DNA of 64,000 nt from Liquidambar formosana (Eukaryota; Streptophyta; Magnoliopsida; Saxifragales; Altingiaceae): assembly GCA_039720395.1 (NCBI GenBank), contig CM077834.1, positions 620,001-684,000 on the forward strand, given 5' to 3'. The notes beneath the pieces are model-generated. The model saw only the letters and a list, made by a program, of their open reading frames with translations. It made no database searches and was not told the DNA's origin. Below, piece after piece: positions 44,651-57,544 of this stretch; the stretch's first letter is position 1; every line of letters starts with the position of its first letter. The translations under genes were made by a program, and so were the position numbers.

Positions 44651-46997
44651 ATGAGTGAGTCTGCTTATAGAGTTGAGACCACCTCGCGACTTGCCCAATG
44701 GCGAATAGAAAACTTGGCTTCTTGCACTTACCGCAAATCCGATCCTTTCAAGATCGGAAAATGGAATTGGTGAGAATTTTTCCTATTTCCCTTCATCATC
44801 ATAATCATCTCCCACCACTCTGTTTTGCAGTAAACCACATACATACATACATATATATAGTGATAGGATCGAGGGACTCATATAAGGCACTTCATTTTAG
44901 GAAGATCAAAACATGTAGCATGATCAGAAATATTATAGTAGAAGTTATACCCTCACCCTCCGTTTGGTAGTTGAGAAAATTGAGAGAAAAGAAGAAAATT
45001 TCCTCTGTTTTCTTGCTACAGTTAGTTTTGCAACTTATCTTTTCATGTAATAATATACATCCATACATACATATAGAGAAAACTTATGCCCTCTGTTTCT
45101 TTGAGGAAGATCGCTACATGGTACATGATCCACGAGATTATAGTGAAAACTTCTACCCTCAGTTTGGTAGTTGAGAAAATTTGAGAAAAAATGAAAAGGG
45201 TTTCCTCCGTTTTTCTGTAAGGGAGTTGGTAAAATTTATTTCTTTTTTGTTTGAATTGAATGCATTTACCAATAGAGAAGAATCGGGGATTGTAAATTAA
45301 ATTATACACAGAAATATCCAATCTAACAAGAGACAACCCTCTGTTTGGTTGTTGAGAAAACTTTAGAAAAAAGAAAAGTAAATTTCCTCCCTTTTTGCTA
45401 CAGTAAGTTTTGCAACTTAGTTGTCTATGTAAGGAGATGGTGAATTTTTATCTTTTTGTTTGAATTGAAGGCATTTATCAATAGAGAAGAATCGGGGATT
45501 GTATATTAAATTATACCCAGAAATATCAAATCTAACCAGAGACAACCCTCCAATTGCATCTTTCATTATTCGAGTGGTCTGTTCTGTGGGCGATCGCAAG
45601 GCTTTGACTCACCCAGGTAATTTCAAAATTATGTGTTCTTTTCTAGGGAAAACCCAATACGTTATATCAGAGTTTTTTTTTTTTTTTTTTGGATAATTAT
45701 GTTATATCAGAGTTGTTAAGATGATGATCAATACAAATCGTCATGGACAGAGCTGTCAAGATGATGCTTTGTTAACCATGATCCTGTTATTCTTCAGAGG
45801 ACTGCAAAAATTCATGCACTCCTAAACTCAGACAAATGGCTGTGTTTAAAAATAAATAAAAGATAATATATGGCATGATTTCTTAATGTATTCTTATTAT
45901 TCCACGATTTTTGTTTCATTATTGGCAACATAATTATGAAAAGCAAGTTGGTGTTACTCTTTCTTTTAATTTTTTTTTCGACTACTAGATATGCTACCTA
46001 TATGCAGAAATAACAGACAAGCAGCTTAAGAATAACGACGATTTTGTCTGGGCACTTGAGGTTCCATTAACTGGGAAATTCATCATCGACGTTGAATTCC
46101 TTGATTTGAAGACTGCATCTCCAGAAGTATGGATCTCTCTGTTATTTTTATTGCTCCTCTTTTATATTGATTGAATATAATGATTTCCTTAAAAGATAAC
46201 TGTCTACCTAACCATAAATTTAGCCATGATATTGAATCTCAAGGAAAAGCATAATCATCAATAATGATTGTAAATATCCAATGTATCACAGTTATGAAAC
46301 ATAAATTAATTGAAATTGTAATTTTGCAAACAAAAGGAGGGTTGTCACTACTGTTTCTACTCATAACATATATAATTGTTGATGTAACATACAGAGTGGA
46401 GAGCCTTGCTCCATCTGGGCTGAAGGATTCACAGAAAAACGGTCGAATGCGACAGCTCTTGCATCCCTTGGTCGAATGTTATCAGAAAGCATCCACACGG
46501 ACATTATAATTAATGCTTCTGATGGAAGCATTGGGGCACATCGTGCCGTTCTTGCCACAAGATCACCTGTGTTTTGCAGCATGTTTTCGCATAGCCTGAA
46601 AGAGAAAGAACTATCTACCATAAATATATCTGACATGTCGATTGAAGCTTGCCAAGCTTTTCTTAATTACATTTATGGGAACATCCAACATGATGAATTC
46701 CTGACCCACCGGCTGGCACTTCTCCGTGCAGCAGATAAGTACGACCTCTCTGATTTAAAAGAGGCATGTCATGAGAGTCTTTTAGAAGATATTGATACTA
46801 AAAATGTGCTCGAGAGGCTCCAAAATGCATCTCTATATCAATTGCCGAAACTGAAGACCGGCTGTCTGCGGTATCTTGTGAAGTTCGGTAAGATATTTGA
46901 CATCCGAGATGATTTCAATACCTTTTTGCAATGTGCAGACAGAGAGCTGATAGCAGAAGTTTTCCACGAGGTTCTCAATGCCTGGAAAGGTTTCTGA
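44651..46997 (+). CDS. BTB/POZ domain protein (At1g21780-type), CUL3 adaptor candidate
   Basis: Four exons: 44651-44769, 45471-45616, 46008-46126 and 46395-46997; 328 aa. All introns are GT-AG and phases join. Residues about 10-125 form the MATH-like N-terminal region (ETTSRLAQWRIENL, SDPFKIGKWNWHLSIEKNRG, YIKLYPEISNLTRDNPP, FIIDVEFLDLK). The BTB domain follows (about 157-265: HTDIIINASDGSIGAHRAVL, SPVFCSMFSHSL, ACQAFLNYIYGNI, RLALLRAADKYDLSDLKEAC), then a BACK-like tail ending in EVFHEVLNAWKGF. Size and order match the Arabidopsis At1g21780 type, shown to bind cullin 3, so the likely role is substrate adaptor of a CUL3 ubiquitin ligase in cytosol or nucleus. The start is the first ATG in this frame. 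Intron 1 contains a decayed duplicate of exon 2. Confidence 0.87.
44950..45550. repeat. Tandem duplication in BTB intron 1, including a dead exon 2 copy
   Basis: The motif TTTGGTAGTTGAGAAAA recurs at about 44962, 45162 and 45342 with similar following sequence. The real exon 2 (45471 on) has a copy at about 45254-45336 (GCATTTACCAATAGAGAAGA..., GGGGATTGTAAATTAAATTA) that carries an in-frame TAA and a changed acceptor (GAAT/G instead of GAAG/G) and breaks off before the donor. Confidence 0.8.
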
Positions 46998-49550
46998 AAT
47001 TCTGCTTGCAAAAGAGGAAAGGGGAAAAAGGTGTCTGAGTCAGTAGAATTGTATCATCTTTATGCAAATGGGTTGTTAGAAAACATGTGATGTGCAGTAT
47101 TTGTTGCCATGGAGGTAATTCTTTTGTTCAGATGAAATTTGTTTATGTCTTCATGTACATATATATTGGTTTTATTGGAACAGATTGTGCTACCCTGTAA
47201 GAGAGGAGCACATATCGATGAATACATGGTTATTTGGATGAAATTTGAATGATTTGATATATTTAAATTTTGACACACGATATTACTCAAATCAACTTAT
47301 CAGTACTATGTTGAGGACAAATCTGTACTTAACATGCATCACCCATACAAAGTACAAGTATAAATCATCTTCAACTTGATGTTTGAAAGCTAGCTGAATG
47401 ATTTTGAATGTGCATGATGCAAATACTAACTTTAATCTGGTTTGTGAGAAATCAATCAACAAATGCTCATTGTCCCAACTGTGCAATGTGAAGAACAGTT
47501 TCAGTTAAAGTATTGAAACAATTGATCATAAGCATAGTTTTGACAAGTGAAACCGACAAAATTAAAATTGAAATCAATGTTCTGTTGGTTATTCCTTATA
47601 AAGTGGCTAAATTTTCCCTTGATATGAACTTGATGCGACAGCAAACTAAATCACACTTCATATAGTAACGAAAAACACAAAAAATTCCAGTCATTAAAAA
47701 TTTCTTGCTATTAGGCAGGTATAACTTTCTGGTCTCCACATTAATGAGTGAAGCTCAAGCCTAAATTGTATATTCATTTTCTTAACAAGTCTAGCCTAAA
47801 CTACCCCCATTCCCTTCTCATTAATTTTTTGAAGCTGTGTGGTTATATAGCCAGTGTTGTCAAGTTTGCCGTGTAGGTAGAGGTTTTGACTTCTCCACCA
47901 AATAGAATGCATTGGTGGAAAATCAACTTGGTATTCTGTTTTGGATTAACTACTACCAAAAGTATATAGTAGAAGGTAATGAAATTAAGTACAGCTAAAC
48001 ATAATTAAACTTGAATATTTAGATTAAGTATGCCTACAGATTGTTGAAGCACATTCACCAGACTAAACAGGCCAAATTTGATATAAGTTTCAAGATTTGA
48101 TTGCTTAACAACCAATGAACCAGTCGTCATATATCTGAAGTAACATATTTCCTCTAAAAACTTGCTAAATAACAAAATGAAATGAGCATATTTTTTTAAT
48201 CTCAATTGCCAAGTTCCATTAAATCTTTGCACTAATCAGGAATATTCACTGAAAGAAAAAATTACAAACTCTATGACAGCTTTGCTTACTGAGTAAGACA
48301 TCAATTGGATGGCTAAACAGTGTAAATTCAAACCATAAAAACCTTCATAATCTGCATACAGGATATTTACACTAAATTGAGGACGTAGTGACGGTAGTGG
48401 GACCTATGATGGCATATCCAATATGCGACAGTTCTTTTTTGCATAGTTGTTTTACCACTGATACCAATGATGGATGGCAATACCTGCAAGTGCTAGGCCA
48501 CGAAAAGGCTTCAGAGTCCCTTTAAAATTGAGTCAGTGAAGCAGCCATTGAGAGTCTGCTTCTAGAGTGAGATGTTACACACCAATTTCCGACCATGCAT
48601 ATTCCTGTCCAGAGCTGTAACATCAGAAGCAGCACTTGCAGTTTTTTCCGGTTCTTCTGTGAAGACTGCAATTCAGGGCCCATTATTGTCTTGGATCAAC
48701 CTCATAGTACCAGGATCCCCTTGGCAATGGCCAGTAGCTAGCCTTGCAAAACCAAAGGTAGAAACAACCATGATCTAAGATGCCTTAGGATGCTTTCATA
48801 TTCATAGGTTGGGAGACAATATGACAATCAGTAACGAGATGAGTGGACAGATTGCAATTTTGTGAGCTTGATGGGCACGCATTAGTCAGCGCCATATCAT
48901 AAAAAGCAATGGAAAGTTATCAACAAGAAGGAATTCCAATAAATGGGGGAGTAAATTGCTTAGAGATTCAAGGTGAGACAAATTTAAATGTGAGGGATGC
49001 GAGGGTGTGGCAATTAGCTCCAATGGTAACTTATTTTTTCATATGCGTTTTTGGGGGAAAACAATCCACAATGGTATAACATCAAACAGCGTTAGGCAAT
49101 TCCCCCCCGCTCCCTCCGTATCTTCGCATTCAATATAATTTCATACCATTGCTAACACAGAGAAAGTAGACGACAAATGTAGAAGATATCCATTCATAAC
49201 TTTTCAGTGTCGGAAATCTCATTGTCATTCTCTTAATGATCTTCACAGCATCAACTCTCGTCAGATTATACCTTTGAAAGGCATGGAGAATGAAAATCCC
49301 TTAAAATAAGCCTACCCACTTTTTAAAGGTCAATGCTGCTTCCCTGTTTTTTTACTGGGCTTCTGTCTGGAACTTGGGAGCCTTGTTCTTATAAAATGTT
49401 TTATGGTTGTAGACATCCCATTTTGTTTTCATATTTTTATGAGTTTCCAATGATGAGGTTCACAAAATTTGCCGCCAATCCTAGATTCTTTTCTGATGAG
49501 TTGAGTGAGTGTATTGATTAGTACATACAAATATTTAAGTTGCATGTGCA
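46998..49550. other. BTB 3' region and intergenic
   Basis: 3' untranslated region, then AT-rich DNA. Within it, about 48575-48780 read on the minus strand gives a gene-like but broken frame (RLATGHCQGDPGTMRLIQDN, stop, then TEEPEKTASAASDVTALDRN); I cannot name the family. Nothing else is supported. Confidence 0.45.
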
Positions 49551-49599
49551 TACACTGGATCATAGCCTTGGGAGGTAGCTTAATTCTTGGAAACAAAGG

Positions 49600-51060
49600 A
49601 TAGAAGTACGCATGACAGGGACATGAGTATGCGTAGCCTACCATGCGTACGCATGGTGTGGCTATCCTAATCTTGATTTAAAATAATGCGTATGCACTAT
49701 GCAGTCATGCATACGCATCGTTTGATCACGCGTACGCATGGAAATCTTCATTTTAATTATTTTTTTGAACTGATCCCCCGAATCGTGGGAGGGAGGATTA
49801 CGGCCTACCTTTTGGGAACAAAAGGAGCGACATTGAGTGGCTAGAGAAGCTTCTAGGGTTCCAGAGGAAGGTTAACCTAATCCTTCCCTATATATAGCTA
49901 AGTATATATAGGGTTTGGAAGGGGGGGATCTTGGTGTGTGTTTGGAGGCTAGGCAAATGAGAGAAAAGGAGAGAAAACCAAGAAAGATTGGCAGTGGACC
50001 TGAGGGAACAGCGACCCAACCACGATCTCATTGTTGGTAAAATCTCATTCATTATTATTTAATTAATCTATCATTTGCATGTGTAGGAATGATTTAACTC
50101 TTATTTGCATGTCTGCTATGTCCCATGTTTGTGTTTAATGTTTAGCTGATGCGTGATGTTGCAGGGAAGAATCACAGTTTGAATTGATGATTTGTGCGTA
50201 CGCACATGAATATGTGCATATGATTTGTCGTGCATGCGTGCGTTTGACGCGCTATAGCTTAACCTATATGTTAGAGGAAATACATGTACGTACGCATGTG
50301 CGTGCGTTTTTTCTCAACATGCGTACGCCCAGAAAATAGATCTGACATTTGTTTTGCAAGAAAAAAAATAGGATATGTGTACTCACATCATTACACGTGC
50401 GCACTTTGACTTTTAGTACATATGCACGATTGTTACAGGTACGAAAAATAATACGCGTACACGTAACTTGTACCACGCATACGCATAGACCCCATGCGTA
50501 CGCATAGCTTGGTGTGCGTACGCATGATTTCCTAAGTACTTTTTCACTTTTTACTTCTTTATTATATCTTTTTGTACTTCTTTTGCAGGATAGATGTAGT
50601 TGTTTATTATTTATTCTCTTCTTTTATTTTATTGGTTATTATTTCTTTTATCATTTATTTATTACTTCTTTTTCATTTATTTTATTTTATTTTATATTTG
50701 TTGCATAATGTACATAATTGTCATAACGTGTGTGTATTTTAATTCTTTACATGAATAGAGATAATTTTAATTAAATTAAATAATTAAATATGATTAATAG
50801 ACATAAAGTAGGGGTCGATCTACGGATCGGACGCCATTGGGTGCCTAACACCTTCCCAATGGCGTATCTTAACTCCGAGCCTACTTTGGTAATAACGAGT
50901 TAGACTATTCCAATAGGTAAATTTGATTCCCTGTTTTCCTAGGTGATGATTCTTTTCCGTGCTAGTCCTTTGAGGTTAATGTGTATTTTCGAACCGTGCG
51001 TATTTACGGAGCGTGGCGCTCACAATGGTACTTTTAGAAAAGCGTTTGGTACTTGTACTT
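49600..51060 (+). mobile_element. Probable Ty3/gypsy (Tat/Ogre-like) LTR fragment
   Basis: A TATATATAG-containing promoter-like region (about 49888-49917) is followed by a leader-like purine-rich stretch. Further down is the string GGTGCCTAACACCTTCCC (50839 on, one base variant), which I recall from the 3' part of plant Tat/Ogre LTRs, together with CGCTCACAATGG near 51020. No internal gag-pol was seen, so this is a solo or broken LTR with uncertain ends. It contains about fifteen GCGTACGCA-like palindromes. Confidence 0.5.
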
Positions 51061-51124
51061 GTCAATGAACAATTAAACATGTTTCCTTTTTCCATCATCT
51101 CAAGTTCTCAACTAATTCATTTGC

Positions 51125-51345
51125 TCAGATGAAGAATCCACCCCTCACAAACATATAAAGCACGGAATCCAGGAGTTCTTGATCAAACTTAATAGCAGTG
51201 GAAGGGGCAAGAATTTTCATCTCACCACACAACTCCATTACCTCCATATATTTTCCCCCAATTGCAACATACCCACTGATCATAAAATGGAAAGTCTGTA
51301 CATTTGGGGCATGCCTCAAATTCTCAACAGCTTGTACCATATATA
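51125..51345 (-). pseudogene. Pentatricopeptide repeat (PPR) gene fragment
   Basis: The minus-strand frame reads AVENLRHAPNVQTFHFMISG, then MEVMELCGEMK, DQELLDSVLYMFVRGGFF, then a stop. The pattern, with a PNVQTFHFMISGY helix pair and the next helix one 35-residue unit on, matches plant P-type PPR proteins. Only about 65 residues remain, with no start or further repeats, so it is a relic. Confidence 0.6.
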
Positions 51346-51371
51346 AAACATAAGATGAAGCACAAGTCAAA

Positions 51372-52528
51372 CAGTGATATAATCATTGAGCTAAAATTCA
51401 AAGTAAAAAAAAAATAAAAAAAGTAAATTTGAATTATTATTAATGAACCATGGTTCCAATGAATTAGCACATATATAGTAACAATACCTCTCACTAATTG
51501 ACTGAACCATTTTGTCAAACACTTGAAAACCAAAAGCTTAGAGATATACCAAAAAAACAAAAAAATTCCCACTCACATCAACTTAACCGTCAATGATTAC
51601 CTGAACTTCTTATGTGCCCATAGCTACAGCTAAACCCGAATCCGAATATTCTCAGATGGGCCCTTACACAACATGCCCAAATGTCGCTTTGGCTCTGCTA
51701 ACATTACTACAACAGTTCAAGCTTGCTTTGAAGGCTAATGCAATTAGTGTCACCAAGGACTATATGTACTTGTGGGATAGTTGATGGGAGTACGAGGCTA
51801 ATTAGCTGGGCTTCCAGCGTCAGTGTGGTGACTGGTGACACGACCTATTACGGTAACGGTTCCACTCGGATTCCCTTCTTTGGTGGGCCCATTTAAAGTT
51901 TACCAAACTTCTTGATAGGCCGTCTAATCCTAACTCCTAATGAGACACCTGCAAGTCCTAGCTTCCAGTTTCGATTCCCATCTGCTATCAATCTAGTTTT
52001 CTCGGAAATTACAAAGTAGGCGCTGGGATTAGTCAAACCACAACTACATATACGTAGTGTTTGGCAAATTAGATAACCCGGTTACATGAGGATATGAGTA
52101 ACCGGTTTTATTTCCAAGTGTTTGGTAACGGTTCATGTGTTGTATGGAAGTTCCATTTTGTTTTATAAACATGCCTAAAATGGCGTGACTTGAAAACCAT
52201 CATTTTTCTGATTTACAATAAGATTTATCTGTGTATACTCTTGGGGCCCAATTGAATGATTGTATTTTAATTTCATGTAGCAACTCGTACAAGGGAAAAT
52301 TACCTTAAAAATCATAACCTTCAATCACAACTTGGTTGTGAATTGTGATTAATAATTACCTACTTTCTATGCTCATGGAAGGTTGTGGGATCAAGGCATG
52401 AACTATTCCACCCCACACCTAAGAGGTTATTTATTTTATTTTATTTTATTTTTTTGGGGCAGTGATACAATGGGATATTTGATCAGACAAATTCCCAAAC
52501 ATTAGTAAAGTTATCACCTAAATCTATA
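51372..52528. other. Intergenic, no gene seen
   Basis: AT-rich sequence without recognised coding or repeat structure. Confidence 0.5.
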
Positions 52529-52915
52529 TCTATACTACCTATAAAAAGATGAATGTGAGAAAAAACTTTTGATTGACTAATATATCCTTATTTTAATTTT
52601 TAAATACACAACTACCCTTCTACATATATAGAAAATATAGCAATATAAAACACATACCTTAATAAGAATTCTAAGGAAATTATACAACTACCTTTCTGCA
52701 TATATAGGAAATATAACAATATAAAAACACATACCTTAATAAGAATTATAAGGAAACTATAATTCGTATAATCATTATAAATCTTAAAGACAATAATACC
52801 TTTTCTTTTTTATTTTTAGTTTTTATAATAACACCTCTTTAAATATAAAATATTTATATATTTATTATTTTGTATTTAAGAATATTCACGTGCAATGCAC
52901 GTGTGCTATATCTAG
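52529..52915 (+). mobile_element. Short Helitron, 387 bp
   Basis: Starts A/TCTATACTACCTATAAAAAG and ends with the hairpin CACGTGCAATGCACGTG, then CTAG/T. Non-coding. Confidence 0.8.
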
Positions 52916-52916
52916 T

Positions 52917-54924
52917 ATTCATAAAAGTCCAACTAAAGGACTTCCCTATATAAGGGGAGCTGAACTTGAGATTTGCCCTGTTGAAGCCTAGATAGCAATG
53001 TTCTATTTATTGATCAAGAGATGATAAATACTATTTTATTGGAGGTTAGGTGTTTGAATTTTTACTCTTTCACTTTCATATGTATGAATTTATAAATCGA
53101 CTATACACTTTGTGAGAATAGTATGAAGTTTATGAGTTTACGAGTCGATTATACGTTTTGTGAGAATAATCTGAATTTAAACTTTAACAGAATTAAGTTT
53201 CAGATACCTACGTTTGACAAAATAGACAAATAAATGATATATTGTACCACAATGTTTGAAAAGATACTTACCTTAGAAAACAAAAATATGATGAGATCGG
53301 CCATATGATCTATGATTACAAAAAAGCCACATGAGTTTGCTTTTGCAAAAGGACAGCATTCGAAAAATCTAGAGCCAGATCTTGGGAATATTAATGAATT
53401 AAAATCCATTCCATATCTTGTCATCATCCCTTGAACCATGGACCATGGTTCGAATATGGAATTTTATTTGAGAGTGAAATACGAAGGTTCACTAAGGGTG
53501 TTCTGATTGTGCTTGCTACCGAATATCCCAGTTATAAATAATTTTACAAAAATGTGAATGAATAAAAAATAGTTATTATTTCCCACTTTCTTTTTTCATT
53601 TTTTTTTTTTTAAGTGTTGATGTCGCAATATCAAATTAATATTATATAATATAATTGAGTCTCTTTTGCTCTTAATGTGAAGAAAAATAATACATGACAC
53701 ATTTAGGGATGGCGATGAAACGAGTTGTTGGGGAGCCCATCACGTTCCAACCCTAATGGGAGGGGGATGGTACATGTATAAGCAAGAGTGGGACGGGAAT
53801 GGGATTTACATCTTTAACCCAAATCGGATTTGGCACAAGACTAGGAATTGCTATACCCAGCTCACCCTGTCCCGAATACTATTAAATGTATCAAAATTCT
53901 ATATATATTGTGCAGTTTATGTGCAAGTTATCCATAGTTTATTACCAATGTAAGACTGATGATAAGTAATTGCCTTTGGTAAAACATTTTTTATCATTAC
54001 AAATGGGTGAAAAAGCATTTGTACAAGCACGCATACCAAATATGTTTTGCCATGTGTTTTATCTTACAATTAAACATTTAAAGATTTTTCTTCATGGGTT
54101 CCCCACCCCGCCCTGCCTTTTGTAGTAATTATGTCCTGTCCTACCCCAATGTAGGACTATGCCGAGGTTGGGACAATGTTTTAATTTCGTGGGCCAGGTT
54201 GAGATAAGAGTGTCCCGTCCCAAACCCACCCCGTTCCATTCCTAGATACATCGGACATGTAGATGAAACTTTTTGTAATTAATAACAATGGATGTAGTAG
54301 CACTATATATTTAATAATTTTTTGGGTTGTTGGGATTTTTGGATTGCTCCATAAGTGTATGATCATATTTGTTGGTTAAAGTTTAAAAGATGAAACCAAA
54401 CATGTCGTCTTGGCCCATTGTAACCGTTATGAACCAAACTTTTTTGGTGAAATTAAATGACGGGAGTTGTAACCTTTCCTGATTTTGAATTTTTTTTCCC
54501 TCTTCCTCACGAAAGAAAATGTTTTGCAGAAGAGTAAATTAAATGGTAAAACTCATCCAAACTAATTCATATTTTATCTACTAAATCTGTTAAATTGGGA
54601 ATGGAAATCTCTTACCTCCTCATTCGAGTCGGATTTCGACCATTCCCTGAATCATTAAACTATATAAATATCGTATAGGATTATTAGGGGCCCCACCAAG
54701 TAGGGGATCCTACTGAGTTTATCTTGTCATTAAAAGATCAACTATTTGATTAATCTGATTTTCCTTTCACATTTGTCACAAGTCTCATCACCATTCAAAC
54801 AATTTGATCAAGTGAGTGGATAATTAGGGGATATAATCCATTAAGGAAAACTCATCATCTGGTGGATTTTCAATAGTTTGTTGATTCTGATAGGTCCGAA
54901 TGGGATCTAATCTATCTATATCTA
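52917..54924. other. Intergenic, no gene seen
   Basis: About 2 kb. A minus-strand frame at 53200-53439 ends near a possible donor but matches no family I know. An imperfect GGGACGGGAATGGG / CCCGTCCC region lies at about 53740-54240 and may be another foldback element. Confidence 0.45.
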
Positions 54925-55340
54925 TCTATACTACCTATAAAAAGATGAATGTGAGAAAAATTTTTGATTGACTAATATACCCTTATTTTAATTTTTAAAT
55001 ACCCAACTACCCTTCTGCATATATAGGAAATATAGCAATATAAAACACATACCTTAATAAGAATTCTAAGGAAACTATAAAACTACCCTTCTTCATATAT
55101 AGGAAATATAGCAATATAAAACAAATACCTTAATAAGAATTATGAGGAAACTATAATTCGTATAATAATTAAATAAAACCAAACCCAAATAGGAATTCTA
55201 AGGAAACAGAAACTATAATTGGTATATCTATACTACATATAAAAGTCTCTAGAAAAGAAAAACTTTTGATTTACTTAATTACCCTCATTAGAAATCTTAA
55301 AGACAATAATACCTTTTTTTTTTTATAATAAAACCTCCTT
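54925..55340 (+). mobile_element. Mosaic Helitron copy lacking its 3' end
   Basis: Begins TCTATACTACCTATAAAAAG like the 52529 copy and follows it closely to about 55160. There, another Helitron-type start (TCTATACTACATATAAAAGT at 55227) interrupts before similarity resumes at AAATCTTAAAGACAATAATA. No CTAG terminus follows. Confidence 0.65.
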
Positions 55341-56618
55341 AAATATATATATATACACTAATGTTGTATTGGAAAACCTTTAAAACATTAATGTTTTCAC
55401 TCTCTCAACAAGCCCTAAACCGACACCAATGTCCATCATCTCTATTAATAGCCCCCACCCACTTTTCTCTCTCGAAATCTAAGGTTTAAGGTTTGCGCTT
55501 TTCGATCTCCACTGTAAACCCGTATAGGGTTTCCTATTTTGCAGCCAAGACCATGATATTGATATAAGAAATAAAAAACATAGTTGCGATAAATAGTTAC
55601 AAGAAATTCTTGAAAAGTTGAAAACCACATCTTGCGGGCTTGCGGCCCCTCAAACACTTTCAATGGTAAGTGGTAAGGAGGACATCACATAGTAGGGGAA
55701 ACAAGTATACAATCAAGTCCATATTAAATGGTTTTGCCCATGTAAGTTTGGAGCCCGTGAGAAAAAATCTCTAATAGAAGTTTAAGTTTTGAAATTTGTT
55801 GTCACTTAATCTCAAGATAATCTCATGACCAGAATATCTATCCTATGATGGTTGCGCTATTTTCCTTATATATTTTTATTTTTTGTGTTTTTCAGATCTT
55901 GAGCTTCCCTAACCATAACCCTCATCTTACCACTACATCATCAGGTATGCATCATTTGTTGTTATTATTATTGTTATTACTTTTTTTTTTCTTGAAATTA
56001 AATAAAAATGTTGCAGATGCATGCCATGTACACCATTAAAGAAAAAAAAATTGGTTCAAATTATGAGTATGAATTAAGTATAAAATGGGTAAAGAGTAAA
56101 GACTATAAAGTAAAGGCTACTGATTCATGCCCTAATAAATTATTTCACCCTATTGTTGTAAAAAAATAAAAATAATTAACACCGTAATAATAACACAATA
56201 ACTAATTCTAAAAGATTATACTTTTATTTAAAATTATATATATATATATATATTCTTACTATTGGTGTGAGATAAAGTGGCCTACATGTGGGTTTGATAT
56301 AAAGATGATCCACACATGTCTAATATTTATTTTTAACTAAATAATAGAATCCTAAAACAAATAATAATAATAATATTCTTAATATTTATTTTTATTTTTA
56401 TTTTTTAAAAATAATAATAATTTCCTTCAGTTGGGGTTGCTTAAGGTGTAATTGATGCTTTTTGGTATAAGGTGTATCACATACTCCTTATTTAGAATTA
56501 AGGTGTAATTTCTCTTCACTTTACTAAAATATTTTTTTCCTGAAGATTTCAAGGGAAAAAAAAAGAAAGAAATAAAGAAATAAATGTCAATTTAAAACCA
56601 TGTTTGAAGATTTCAATT
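55341..56618. other. Intergenic, no gene seen
   Basis: AT-rich, with a short (TA)n run near 56235 and AAT-type repeats near 56370. No gene. Confidence 0.5.
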
Positions 56619-57071
56619 ACCTATAAAAGACTGAATCTCAAAAAAACTTTTGAATGACCAATATACCCTTATTTAAAAAAAAAAATACATATCTACCTTT
56701 CATTTAATTGAAACACATAATAAACATTCTTATAATTTGGTAACAAATACAAGTTAGATTTTAACTCAAACTCTTAACAAATTAAAGTTAGATTCTCATT
56801 CAAATTCTTTTTCCTAGAGCAACTATTAAATTGCATGATAATATATATGAATATAAACTCTTCAAATATTCCGTTTTATGAAAAAAAAAAAGTTATGAAT
56901 GTATATCTAAAGAGTTTTTAATCTTTCGTTGACAATTTTGATTATAAAAAAAAAAAAAAATGTACCTTTGAATTTTAAACTTTATCTTTTATGAAAAAAT
57001 ATAAAATATTTATGTATTTATTATTTTGTATTTAAGAATATTCACATGCAACGCACGTGTGTTATATCTAG
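56619..57071 (+). mobile_element. Helitron copy, left member of a tandem pair
   Basis: The 5' part CCTATAAAAGACTGAATCTC is a degenerate start; the 3' end ATGCAACGCACGTGTGTTAT then CTAG/T (57068-57071) is typical. It is about 85-90% similar by eye to the next element. Confidence 0.7.
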
Positions 57072-57544
57072 TATCTATAAAAGGCTAAATTTCAGAAAAA
57101 CTTTTGAATGACCAATATATCCTTATTTAAAATATAAAAAAAATACATATCTACCATTTCTTTAATTGAAACATATATTAAATATTCTTATCATTTGATA
57201 ACAAATGAAAGTTAGATTTTAACTCAAACTCTTAACAAATTAAAGTTAGAGTCTTACTCAAATTCTTTTTCCTAGAGCAACTATTAAGTTGCATGATAAT
57301 ATATATGAATATAAACTTTTTAAATATTCCGTTTTATGAAGAAAGATATTTCTGAATGTATATCTAAAGAGTTTTTAATCTTTCATTGACAATTTTGATA
57401 ATCAAAAATAAAAATAAAAAAGGTATTTTTGAATTTTAAACTTTATCTTTTATGAAAAAATATAAAATCTTTCTGTATTTATTATTTTGTGTAACTAATA
57501 TTATTAAAAATATTCACAGTGCAACGCACGTTTGTTATATCTAG
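57072..57544 (+). mobile_element. Helitron copy, right member of a tandem pair
   Basis: Starts directly after the CTAG of the previous copy (TATCTATAAAAGGCTAAATT) and ends GTGCAACGCACGTTTGTTAT, then CTAG/T (57541-57544). Same orientation and sequence family. Confidence 0.75.

Noticed and set aside
53200..53439. 79-codon minus-strand frame with a possible donor
   Set aside because: It has a plausible composition but no family match and no partner exon found.
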